The notes: generated from the letters alone by a model not told the origin. 17,484 bases of DNA from Brevibacillus sp. (GCA_029240815.1 JARDZO010000100.1:1-17484), one strand, 5' to 3'. Counted from the first letter of the stretch, positions 7,445 to 14,676 are shown. Program-made: numbers and translations.

Positions 7445-7487
7445 ACCTCCTTTACGTTTAAAGCGCCGATTTGGCAAGCGCTTTAAA
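7445..7487 (-). promoter_or_regulatory. cre-like box, inverted repeat and orphan Shine-Dalgarno in the leader
   Basis: TTTAAAGCGC (7457-7466) and GCGCTTTAAA (7478-7487) form a perfect 10-bp inverted repeat with an 11-nt loop. On the minus strand TTAAAGCGCTTGCC (7473-7486) matches the CcpA cre consensus TGWAARCGYTWNCW at all but positions 2 and 14. Exactly 22 nt after it comes GGAGG within AAAGGAGGT (7445-7453), 68 nt before the real start and with no ATG/GTG/TTG at usable distance. The same arrangement precedes the paralogue at 15927. A TATAAT lies further upstream at 7534-7539 (minus), but no convincing promoter is assigned. Confidence 0.6.
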
Positions 7488-7600
7488 AAATATTTTGCAA
7501 GTGAATCCAACTCATCAGCCCCCCCAGGTCCCGATTATAAAACCTCCAGCAAGAGGAGATTCAATCGTTAGTTTTCGACAATTTGTTTCTTCAAAAGAAT

Positions 7601-7625
7601 AGGGAGCTTGTTTAAGAAGCTCCCT
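7601..7625 (-). terminator. hairpin, possible second terminator
   Basis: AGGGAGCTT and AAGCTCCCT form a perfect 9-bp stem around a 7-nt loop. In the minus direction ATTCTTTT follows, a weak T-tract. It could back up the terminator at 7720-7754 and insulate the binding-protein gene. Confidence 0.45.
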
Positions 7626-7650
7626 GCGCATGCTGAATAACTTATTGAAC

Positions 7651-7718
7651 TAATGGGTTCGATAGTGGACAAATACAAATAGAGGCTGCCGGTAATAATA
7701 CGGTAGCCTTTGCTAAGC
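7651..7718 (+). repeat. TAACGGG hairpin repeat, degenerate copy
   Basis: The left end is TAATGGGTTCGATAG (one change from TAACGGG). The stem is GGCTGCCG (7684-7691) and CGGTAGCC (7701-7708), and the right end GCTAAG is decayed. It sits between two minus-strand genes, unlike the copies that follow plus-strand stop codons. Confidence 0.6.
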
Positions 7719-7719
7719 C

Positions 7720-7754
7720 AAAAAAGAGAACCAACCTGGATCAGCGTTGGTTCT
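7720..7754 (-). terminator. rho-independent terminator of the DUF1002 gene
   Basis: On the minus strand AGAACCAAC pairs perfectly with GTTGGTTCT (9 bp, 10-nt loop) and is followed by CTTTTTT, directly after the stop codon at 7762. Confidence 0.9.
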
Positions 7755-7761
7755 GTTACGT

Positions 7762-8628
7762 TTATTTAAACAATTCGGCAATCGATTGAAACAGCATTTT
7801 GAAAAACTCAGTCATGGAAGAAATAAAACTCTTGGTCTCTTCTTTGTTAATGAACTCATCAAATTGTGCTTTGGCATTTCTCAGGCTGTCGCCTAAAGCG
7901 ATCCAATCGATATTTGCATCTCTCATGCGTTTAAACAATTCAACCAATCCATTAACTTCCGATTCGGTCAGAGTGATGTTTAGTTGATTGGATACTTCAT
8001 TAATCAAAACATTGATTTCTTCATCTGTTTTTGGTTGTTGCTTGGCAAATTCTTCTTTGATCACGCCGATGAGCTTAGCAGCGTCTTCCTTGCCGTGACT
8101 TTCCGCTAATTGACCGGTTTTAACCATTTCCTCATTCGCGACTTGTTTCTGGGCTTCTGGGATGGTAACGCCGCTAGAGACCTCATACGCTTTAATGATT
8201 CCTGTTAATCCCGCTGTTCCTGAAACAGGGAAAGGAGCAGTAATGTACACGTCCGCATCTTTAACTCCCGCTGTCGTTAGTGCATTAACAAACATCTCAT
8301 TTGTAACCCAGTTAATATTATTGGTCTTAACTTTTAGACCAGAAGCTTCTTCGCCTATGGTAATTTTTGAAGAAGACAGCGCTCTGGTTCCGATTTTTGC
8401 CTTTGAAATGTATTTGCCTAAATACTGATGCTCTTCTTGATTCGTTACCTTTACAACAGTGGACTTTACGGATTCACCCATCTCAGCCAATAAGGCTATT
8501 TGTTGTTCTTCGGTTAAATCGTTTCCTAGCGTGACGATAACGTCTCCTGGGGCACTATCTGCAAATGCAGCTTGAGGGGAGAAAAATACAGCCATCGCGA
8601 CAAAAAATGACGCAGTATATTTTTTCAA
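7762..8628 (-). CDS. secreted DUF1002 protein (YpuA-like)
   Basis: The 288-residue protein is close to the length of Bacillus YpuA. A signal peptide ends near AAFADS (about residue 23-24), so it is exported. The segments GDVIVTLGNDLTEEQQIALL, YITAPFPVSGTAGLTGIIKA and IDWIALGDSL are typical of DUF1002, a family without known function found in spore-formers. The start is TTG, 9 nt after AGGAGG, and no in-frame ATG lies near it. It is transcribed alone, with a strong terminator directly downstream. The C-terminus (MTEFFKMLFQSIAELFK) is amphipathic and may contact the membrane. Confidence 0.88.
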   Translation of the reverse strand: MKKYTASFFVAMAVFFSPQAAFADSAPGDVIVTLGNDLTEEQQIALLAEMGESVKSTVVKVTNQEEHQYLGKYISKAKIGTRALSSSKITIGEEASGLKVKTNNINWVTNEMFVNALTTAGVKDADVYITAPFPVSGTAGLTGIIKAYEVSSGVTIPEAQKQVANEEMVKTGQLAESHGKEDAAKLIGVIKEEFAKQQPKTDEEINVLINEVSNQLNITLTESEVNGLVELFKRMRDANIDWIALGDSLRNAKAQFDEFINKEETKSFISSMTEFFKMLFQSIAELFK

Positions 8629-8922
8629 AGAAAATTACCTCCTGTTCAAAATAACTACAGTCAATTTTTAGTTTTTTTGAAAAACCTATTTTGTCATGAT
8701 ACCAAAATTTCAGATGTAGTCATTCGGAAAATTTTGGAGGTGGATTAAACATGACGGTCCCATATGTGCAGCATTGATAAATAAAGATGGAGTGAGAGCA
8801 GATGACATCGGTTAAAAATCAAAGTATGCATGGGTAATAATAATCTTTTTAAGGAGGTAGACAGTATTAACCCCAACTAGAAGGATTTATTGCAAGTCTG
8901 AAAAGTGGTAGAGGGATTACGC
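8629..8922. other. gene-free stretch with orphan Shine-Dalgarno sequences
   Basis: No credible gene is seen. GGAGGTGG at about 8736 is followed by an ATG opening only MTVPYVQH before a stop. A later ATG near 8801 opens MTSVKNQSMHG. AAGGAGGTAGACAG at about 8850 has no standard start after it. One frame near 8725-8815 reads WIKHDGPICAALINKDGV and then RADDIG before a stop; this could be a scrap of a lost gene, but I cannot place it. The upstream region of the DUF1002 gene must lie here, but no promoter is clear. Confidence 0.4.
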
Positions 8923-9002
8923 TAACGGGTTCGATAACGCAAAAACACACACCACGAAAAAGCTGCCGCGATGATGACCGGCAGCTTTGTTACGCTAACG
9001 GG
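8923..9002 (+). repeat. TAACGGG hairpin repeat, complete copy upstream of the NUDIX gene
   Basis: It begins TAACGGGTTCGATAACGC and ends GTTACGCTAACGGG. The internal stem AAAGCTGCCG with CGGCAGCTTT has a 10-nt loop identical to that of the copy at 3989-4069. ATTACGC precedes the left TAACGGG much as GTTACGC precedes the right one. The NUDIX start codon lies 79 nt downstream. Confidence 0.85.
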
Positions 9003-9081
9003 CAGTTTTCTCCAAAAATGAAGGTTATAATGAATACTTATGGAATACTCTATTACCCAAATAGTGGAAGGGGGCTGATCC

Positions 9082-9531
9082 ATGTTTAGAGTTGATGTTG
9101 CATATGCACTGATTACAAATGAGGATCAAGACAAGGTCTTAATCGTTAGAAATATCCACTCCTCAAGTTGGTCGTTACCTGGCGGAGCTGTAGAGATCGA
9201 TGAGTCATGGTCTTCAGCAGCGATGAGAGAGACAAGAGAGGAAACAGGTATTGAGGTTGAATTAATAGGTATTAGTGCGGTAAACGAGTGCTTTTTTGAA
9301 GACAAAGGTGAACACGTAGTATTTGTAACCTTTAAAGTAAAAGCCAAAAGTGCGGATATTTTGATCACACGACCACATGAGATAGCAGAAGTAAAGTGGG
9401 TTGATCTTGATGAGGCTGATCAGAAAATGCCTTATTATAAGTGCGGTATAAAAAAACTTATCGAATCCGACGTCATCCCCTATGATTTTCAAGGGAAACA
9501 AACTATTAAAACTTACAATTCATTAACCTAA
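9082..9531 (+). CDS. NUDIX hydrolase
   Basis: The 149-residue protein carries a complete NUDIX box, Gx5Ex7REUxEExGU, at 35-57: Gly35, Glu41, Arg49-Glu50, Glu53-Glu54, Gly56. Family members hydrolyse nucleoside diphosphates linked to another moiety, using Mg2+ or Mn2+ held by the box glutamates. The N-terminal strand (FRVDVAYALITNEDQDKVLIV) and WSLPGG before the box are standard. Specificity cannot be read. GAAGGGGG precedes the ATG; a TATAAT at 9026-9031 could be its -10, but the -35 is poor. It stands alone between two TAACGGG repeats, and its TAA stop is the first three bases of the downstream TAACGGG. Confidence 0.93.
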   Translation: MFRVDVAYALITNEDQDKVLIVRNIHSSSWSLPGGAVEIDESWSSAAMRETREETGIEVELIGISAVNECFFEDKGEHVVFVTFKVKAKSADILITRPHEIAEVKWVDLDEADQKMPYYKCGIKKLIESDVIPYDFQGKQTIKTYNSLT

Positions 9532-9604
9532 CGGGTTCGTTAGTTGAACAACAGCAGCGGCAGTCTAAGACTTTATTATCAGGGTCTTAAACCACCGCTT
9601 TTTC
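9529..9604 (+). repeat. TAACGGG repeat variant, probably also terminator of the NUDIX gene
   Basis: TAACGGGTTCGTTAG begins on the stop codon of the NUDIX gene. The hairpin differs from the other copies: AGCGG (9556-9560) pairs with CCGCT (9595-9599), enclosing TAAGAC with GTCTTA, and is followed by TTTTTTC, a good terminator. The right TAACGGG end is not preserved. The rest of the gap to 9830 holds nothing I can identify; one 47-codon minus-strand stretch there is open but unrecognised. Confidence 0.7.
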
Positions 9605-9830
9605 TTGTTATGGACCAGACTGTTACTTATTTTTCAAAGGTTGCCGAATACTCAGGCAAAAAATCGTGTTAGATGAATACTTCCAGTCTATAACAATATT
9701 ATCATCCGACAGTGGATTCTTTTTTCTGGACGAAGAAAGGCTGCCAAGTTTCTCGAATGCCTTATAATGGGGGACTTCTTTTCTTCGCAGTTATTTATCT
9801 TTCAGCTCAGTAATCATTTTTAAGAATTCA

Positions 9831-11828
9831 TTAACGTTTAATCGGCAGAGAATAGTAGCCAAACGCTAAATCAAGAAAGGCACTTGCTTCCTGGCGCTTC
9901 AGTAAATCTTTTGCGCGGAATGTGAAAGAGCCATTTGCGTTTACCTTCGTGTCAGGATCGACGATGCCTTGTGAAACAAGAGCAGTGATCGCATCTGTTG
10001 CCCATGCGTCGGCCGTGTCTTGCAGCGTCACTTTGCTGGTTGCCACAGGTTCAAGCTGCTTTAAATTTTGGATCATGGCAGCAGCGACTTGTCTTGTGAT
10101 TGGTGCCGATGGGTTCAAATTAGGGATGTCCGCGGCCAATTGCTGTCTAAGCCCGTTTTCACTCCCGGCCATTACGTAATGGCCTTCTGCTTTGATCAGG
10201 GCGTCAGCAAATTCGCCTTGTGTCATGGTCCCTGTAGGATCAAATTTACTTCCTGATTTCAATCCCATAATGGAAAAGGCGCTGAGGTTGTTGATATGGG
10301 TCTTATAGCTGCTAGTGTTAGGGACGTCTGAGTAGGTCTTTTCCATTTCCATTTTTTGTGAATGGGCAACAAGGCTCAAGCCTTTCATCGTTGTATAATA
10401 GAAGTATTTGATGTTACCGTTTTTGTCTTCTTTGAACGCGACTTTTTCTCCTACCTCATCTACAAATAGCAATGGGCGAATCATTCGCAGCTTTTGTTTT
10501 CCGGTTGCCTCACCCTCAAGCACGAGTGATCCATTCTCATAGGTAATAGAAGTGCGTGTCCAATAGGCACGCGTATTTTGATACAGCCCGAAATATTTTT
10601 GCGCATCCGCTTCACTCAAGGGCAAGTATACAGGCTCAGCTTTTTTTTCTGTTTCTGGGAAATAATGATCCATGAATTCTTTGTAAATATCAGCGCTAAC
10701 CATTGAATCATTGTTGTAGGACATGAAAAAGCCGGTTTTATGTTCCGGGATCAATACCATCAGGGAAGAATGGCCTGGCATGTTTCCGCCCTTCAAAACA
10801 ACGTGCTGACCATTTGTATACTCTGGAAAATAGTTTTCAAAGCCTGCGGTTGTGATCGGGATGTCATTCTCGAAAATCTGGTGCGTATGCATCAAGTCCA
10901 AGCTTTTCTGGCTGACGATTTCCTTGCCGTCAAATTTTCCGTTTTGCAGCTGCATGATCATGTACTTTGCCATATCTTCTGCTGTTGATAGAATGCTTCC
11001 CTGCGGACCATCAGTTGGAGCGTGTCCTTCTAGCGGACGTTGCTCGCCAGTATTATAGTAATTGGCAGCCATTCTCTTCATGAGCTCAGGCTTCAAACGT
11101 ACACTGGTCGAGGCCATTCCGAGAGGCTTGAACACTTTTTCATCCATATACTGGGCAAAGGGGATTCCACTTGCTTTTTCCACGGCGTAGCCAGCGAGTA
11201 AGAATCCTGTATTATCATACGTATAGGCTTCGCCAGGTGGTCGGATGACGGTCGGCATGTGCTTTGGAAGGAATTCATCCATAGAGATGTCCTGCCCGAT
11301 GTATTGTGGACCGGTAAAGGTAGTTTCGTCCGGCAATTCGAAGCCGGGTGTGTAGGTGAGCAAGTCGTACATGGTGACTGGTTTTCCTGTCTTATTAGGA
11401 ATTTTTAGCCCACCGAGATATTCCTCTATATTGCGATGTAGGTCAATTTTACCCGCATCGACTTGCTGCATGGCAGCCAAGGCGGTAAAGGTTTTCGATA
11501 CTGAGCCAATTTGGAACACCGTGTCTTTATCAACAGGGATTTTCTTTTCCTTGTCAGCAAAGCCGTAGCCTTTGTTCACGATGACTTTGCCATCACGGAC
11601 GACAACAAAGCTGGAACCAGCCACATTATATTCTTTCATTTTTTCTGCAAACAGTGGATCGGCAAACGCTTCTATTTCTTTGGCATCCAGCAGTCCTTTT
11701 GTGCTGGGGGCAGCAATGGAAGCAGTCTGATTGGATTCCACGGCACCGAGCGGCTGTGTGCATGCAGCAATCAAGGTAGTGGAGAGAAGAAAAACAGTGA
11801 GGCTCATTTTTTGTAAAGTTTTTTTCAT
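9831..11828 (-). CDS. lipoprotein with serine beta-lactamase-like domain and S-layer-homology repeats
   Basis: This 665-residue protein starts at MKKTLQKMSL (1998 bases from 11828); AAAAGGAG precedes this ATG, and an earlier ATG at 11870 lacks such a site. The signal peptide ends in the lipobox LIAAC (Cys23). A class-C/penicillin-binding-protein-like hydrolase domain spans about 50-400: SVSK (Ser109, Lys112) is the nucleophile motif, YDN (204-206) the second motif, and VLKGGNMPG (344-352) occupies the third, normally HGG or KTG. LLTYTPGF has Tyr where relatives usually have His (LLTHTSG). The C-terminus (about 520-665) resembles two or three SLH repeats (FDPTGTMTQGEFADALIKAEG; WATDAITALVSQGIVDP). 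It probably acts on cell-wall peptides or esters outside the membrane; lactamase activity is not implied. Confidence 0.88.
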   Translation of the reverse strand: MKKTLQKMSLTVFLLSTTLIAACTQPLGAVESNQTASIAAPSTKGLLDAKEIEAFADPLFAEKMKEYNVAGSSFVVVRDGKVIVNKGYGFADKEKKIPVDKDTVFQIGSVSKTFTALAAMQQVDAGKIDLHRNIEEYLGGLKIPNKTGKPVTMYDLLTYTPGFELPDETTFTGPQYIGQDISMDEFLPKHMPTVIRPPGEAYTYDNTGFLLAGYAVEKASGIPFAQYMDEKVFKPLGMASTSVRLKPELMKRMAANYYNTGEQRPLEGHAPTDGPQGSILSTAEDMAKYMIMQLQNGKFDGKEIVSQKSLDLMHTHQIFENDIPITTAGFENYFPEYTNGQHVVLKGGNMPGHSSLMVLIPEHKTGFFMSYNNDSMVSADIYKEFMDHYFPETEKKAEPVYLPLSEADAQKYFGLYQNTRAYWTRTSITYENGSLVLEGEATGKQKLRMIRPLLFVDEVGEKVAFKEDKNGNIKYFYYTTMKGLSLVAHSQKMEMEKTYSDVPNTSSYKTHINNLSAFSIMGLKSGSKFDPTGTMTQGEFADALIKAEGHYVMAGSENGLRQQLAADIPNLNPSAPITRQVAAAMIQNLKQLEPVATSKVTLQDTADAWATDAITALVSQGIVDPDTKVNANGSFTFRAKDLLKRQEASAFLDLAFGYYSLPIKR

Positions 11829-11872
11829 GTACAATTCTCCTTTTGGTTTTGATAACACGTTTTGGCGCACCG

Positions 11873-12065
11873 ACTCTGAGAGTGAGCGCTAGAGCACAGT
11901 ATGGCAAAGCTCGCGTCATACTCGGTAGGTACTTCCTGTCATCACTTTTCCCACTTACAAAAAAGCTGCAGCCTCTGATGAATGGACATGACTTGGCTTG
12001 TCATATGACATTTTGGCACTGGCTCATGTGACACGCAGCGGATTACGGTAAGGGCAGACCGTCAT
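11873..12065. promoter_or_regulatory. shared divergent control region rich in GTCAT/ATGAC
   Basis: GTCAT or ATGAC occurs at 11915, 11938, 11988, 12000, 12005 and 12061, with a related ATGTGAC at 12026. The centre is the perfect 12-bp palindrome TGTCATATGACA (11999-12010), with ATGAC 7 nt to its left. A second palindrome, ACTCTGAGAGT, lies at 11873-11883. The region separates the serine hydrolase gene (minus) from the Sensor-domain/kinase-regulator unit (plus). The fused NarL-type regulator is the natural candidate to bind it. I could not assign a convincing -10/-35 pair on either strand. Confidence 0.5.
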
Positions 12066-12107
12066 CATGGTGTCGGAAAAGGTATAGATGGGAGAGAGTT
12101 AGCTTAG

Positions 12108-12695
12108 ATGAAAATTGCGATCATGCGTCACGTTCAAAATTTTATCTTTTTGCTGTTTACATTTGGATCGGGTGTGTTTTATTTTTGTTTTTACTTGAGT
12201 AGTATTGTGCTTGGCTTGGCATTGTCATTTACCGTAGTAGGAATTCCATTGCTCACCAATGTGTTGCGTACAAGCCAAACCTTTGTCCAGCATGAACGTA
12301 TTCAGACGAAGATTTATACCGATATTTCTATAGAACCGTTGACAATAAAACAAAGAGCAGAGGGAAATCAATGGATGCAGGCAAAAGCGGAATTACTGAA
12401 TAGTAGAAACTGGATATCCGTTTATTGGCTGATGCAAAAATTCGTCCTAGGGTGCATTTGCCTGGTGATCGGAGTGCTCATTTACATTGGACCGGTATTG
12501 TTTACGTTCGTACCGTTGCTCTATCCTTTTATGGAGCTATATTTTTTCGGTATTGCTGTGGATTCAGAGTTGAAGGCATTGCAACTTATGAGTGTAGGAT
12601 TCGTACTCATGATCGGGTGCTCCAGCCTCGGGAACGGACTAGTACAATTAATTGGTGGGTACACGCGCTTGATGTTTAAAGCAATTAGGAGTTGA
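12108..12695 (+). CDS. Sensor-domain (PF13796-like) membrane protein
   Basis: The 195-residue integral membrane protein has hydrophobic segments at about 12-35, 38-53, 110-135 and 158-183. Between them is a charged cytoplasmic or extracellular loop (about 55-105). LGLALSFTVVGIPLLTNVLR recalls the putative Sensor domain often fused to or encoded beside DesK/LiaS-type kinases. GGGAGAGAG precedes the ATG at 9-10 nt. The stop lies 4 nt before the kinase-regulator start, so the two are almost certainly co-translated. A role in detecting an envelope signal or restraining the kinase is inferred from this pairing. No catalytic motif is present. Confidence 0.75.
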   Translation: MKIAIMRHVQNFIFLLFTFGSGVFYFCFYLSSIVLGLALSFTVVGIPLLTNVLRTSQTFVQHERIQTKIYTDISIEPLTIKQRAEGNQWMQAKAELLNSRNWISVYWLMQKFVLGCICLVIGVLIYIGPVLFTFVPLLYPFMELYFFGIAVDSELKALQLMSVGFVLMIGCSSLGNGLVQLIGGYTRLMFKAIRS

Positions 12696-12699
12696 TGAT

Positions 12700-14493
12700 T
12701 TGTTAGATATCGTAAAACAATGGGCCTGGTATGACTGGGTGATGCTTTTTATACGTTTGATCAGTTGCTTTTCACTAACCGTTACGACTTTACAATTGGA
12801 AGATCATCTCACTCTGCCCTTATGGACTGTTGTTTTTTGGGAAATTATTGCTTTTTCCGTCCCGTGGATTTGTTTAATGCTAAGCTATCGTTACTACCTG
12901 ATTGCAGAAATGCTCTTGTTCGGAGGGGTATCTCTTTATCTCACGTCTTTATTTCCAGAGGCGTACCTCACTTTTTTGACGCCAGCTTTTTTGATTGCCA
13001 CCCATAGTGCGGAGAAATCGTATCGATGGTCGGCTCCCATGACGATTGGTTTACTTCCGCTGTTGATTTTTCTTTTCTCGCGGGAGATTGATGTGTTGGA
13101 GATTTTTCCGCAAGTCGGGCTTGCTTATGTGATGGGGTTTTCCTTTCATTTGCTCATCGTCAATCATCGGCAAAATGAAATTATTCGCAAGCAAAACAGT
13201 GTGCTGGAGCAGTACCTCAGTCAAATGGAGAGAGTGACGCTGCTGGAGGAGAGAAATCGGCTTTCCAAGGATTTGCATGATACGATGGGGCATTCCTATA
13301 CCTCGATCATCATGGGGCTGGAAACCTTGCGTACGGATGTGGCTACGCAGGGAGGGGCGCAAAAGCTCGACTCCCTCTTGCAGCTCGCTCGAACAAGCAT
13401 GGAGGAAGTAAGAGGGTACTTGCATCAGATGGAGTCACCGCAAGAGTCGCTTCCCTTGGTCCACACGCTGAGGCAGGTTTCGGAGGAGTTTCAGACACAT
13501 GCAAAAGTAAATGTGCGGTTTCGTGCGATCGGAGAAGAGTATCCGGTCGGTAAGCAGGTGAAAATGACCTTGTTTCGCTGCTTGCAGGAATCTTTGACGA
13601 ATGCGGTACGCCACGGGCAAGCGACGGACATCGTCGTTTCGCTGCATTTTGAACCGCAACAGACGAGATTGGAAGTACAGGATAACGGTTGCGGGGAAGA
13701 AAATTGGAAGAATGGCTTCGGGATCACTGCGATGAAAGAGAGGGCAGCTCATTTGCAAGGAAGAGTATCCGTATACTCAGAGCGGGGAGAAGGAACGCTC
13801 GTTACCTGCTTTGTACCGAGGTTGGTAGAGAGCACCGAAGAAATCATTCGTTTGTTGATTGTAGATGACCACTCGTTTATTCGGGAAAGCTTGCGCACCA
13901 TACTCGAAGGACAGCGGGAACTGCAGGTAGTCGGGATGGCCGAGGATGGGGCGCAGGCACTTAAGCTGTGCGAGGAGCTAGAACCAGATCTAGTTCTGAT
14001 GGACTTGGAGATGCCGAATATGGACGGGATTACCACGACAAAACGGATGAAGGAAAAATGGCCCGATATTCGTGTTCTTGTCCTGTCTACGTTTCAGGAT
14101 ACTGAAAAAGCCAAGGAAATCATGCGCAGTGGTGCAGACGGCTATCTCTTGAAATCGATGGAATCACGCGAGCTTGCGGAAACGATTCGTCTCGTCCATC
14201 GCGGTGGTACGATGATTGCACAGGACCTGTTTCATAAAATGCTGGATGCACAGCAAGTAAACGAACAGGATGATTTCCTCGTTGCACCGAAAATAAGAGA
14301 AAATGGCTTAACGAAGCGGGAGCTGGAGATTTTGCAGATGCTTTCCCAAGGCATGCGCTATAAAATGATCGCTTCCAAGCTGTATTTGTCAGACGGGACA
14401 GTGCGTAACTATGCGTCTACTTTGTATGACAAGCTCGGTGTGCGGAATCGGGATGAAGCGGTACAAAAAGGGCAAAAGGAAGGGCTTCTGTAA
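12700..14493 (+). CDS. histidine kinase fused to NarL/LuxR-type response regulator
   Basis: The 597-residue protein starts at TTG, 8-9 nt after AGGAG. About residues 10-155 form five or six membrane segments. A HisKA_3 dimerisation helix follows, with phospho-acceptor His193 (LSKDLHDTMGHS). The ATPase domain has QESLTNAVRHG (Asn301), DNGCG (328-332) and NGFGITAMKERA (338-349). After FVPRLVESTEEIIR a full receiver begins at LLIVDDHSF, with Asp389-390, phospho-acceptor Asp435 (LVLMDLEMPN) and Lys485. A LuxR-type helix-turn-helix occupies about 535-593 (GLTKRELEILQMLSQGM). DesK/LiaS-like kinases and NarL/LiaR-like regulators are normally separate proteins; here a membrane kinase carries its own DNA-binding output. 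The frame is open throughout. Targets are inferred to include the region 11873-12065. Confidence 0.93.
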   Translation: MLDIVKQWAWYDWVMLFIRLISCFSLTVTTLQLEDHLTLPLWTVVFWEIIAFSVPWICLMLSYRYYLIAEMLLFGGVSLYLTSLFPEAYLTFLTPAFLIATHSAEKSYRWSAPMTIGLLPLLIFLFSREIDVLEIFPQVGLAYVMGFSFHLLIVNHRQNEIIRKQNSVLEQYLSQMERVTLLEERNRLSKDLHDTMGHSYTSIIMGLETLRTDVATQGGAQKLDSLLQLARTSMEEVRGYLHQMESPQESLPLVHTLRQVSEEFQTHAKVNVRFRAIGEEYPVGKQVKMTLFRCLQESLTNAVRHGQATDIVVSLHFEPQQTRLEVQDNGCGEENWKNGFGITAMKERAAHLQGRVSVYSERGEGTLVTCFVPRLVESTEEIIRLLIVDDHSFIRESLRTILEGQRELQVVGMAEDGAQALKLCEELEPDLVLMDLEMPNMDGITTTKRMKEKWPDIRVLVLSTFQDTEKAKEIMRSGADGYLLKSMESRELAETIRLVHRGGTMIAQDLFHKMLDAQQVNEQDDFLVAPKIRENGLTKRELEILQMLSQGMRYKMIASKLYLSDGTVRNYASTLYDKLGVRNRDEAVQKGQKEGLL

Positions 14494-14501
14494 CGTATGA
14501 T

Positions 14502-14529
14502 AGCCAGGGAGAGCAGGCCCTGGTTTTTT
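14502..14529 (+). terminator. rho-independent terminator of the kinase-regulator unit
   Basis: CCAGGG and CCCTGG form a 6-bp GC-rich stem with an 8-nt loop, followed by TTTTTT, 10 nt after the stop codon. Confidence 0.9.
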
Positions 14530-14571
14530 GCTTTTCCTGTCCTTTTCACGCGGACAAGAGAACTGAAATCT

Positions 14572-14676
14572 CTATGCTACAAATGCTATTCCAAGAACAT
14601 CTATAGGACCTGCTGCATGTTTGGTAGTTGTATCTAAGGTCATTTGCGAGTTTGCATGCCCCAATCGATCATCCAT
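14572..14676 (-). pseudogene. C-terminal scrap of a tyrosine recombinase/integrase
   Basis: The minus strand reads MDDRLGHANSQMTLDTTTKH followed by AAGPIDVLGIAFVA and a stop. RLGHANSQMTLDT is the signature just before the catalytic Tyr of phage-type integrases (typically RLGHANSQMTLDTYSH). The Tyr position is Thr here, and upstream of MDD the frame is broken, although ISLV-like coding survives in another frame. Only about 35 codons of an expected 350-400 are left, so it is inactive. It marks the former presence of an integrating element beside the MerR gene. Confidence 0.75.

Noticed and set aside
8923..9604. TAACGGG repeats as integron attC sites
   Set aside because: The start of the copy at 9529 (ACCTAACGGGTTCGTTAG) looks like an attC R'' end, but the other copies do not keep RYYYAAC, and no GTTRRRY partner sits at the right ends, which instead repeat TAACGGG in the same direction. 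The cassette idea is kept without calling attC.
9605..9830. 47-codon minus-strand open stretch (RKEVPHYKAFEKLGSLSSSR...)
   Set aside because: No start codon, no ribosome binding site and no recognisable family; it cannot be distinguished from chance in AT-rich DNA.
12700..14493. Two separate genes for kinase and regulator
   Set aside because: The frame is open across the junction at about 13850, with no stop and no ribosome binding site or start at the receiver, so a fusion is what the sequence shows.
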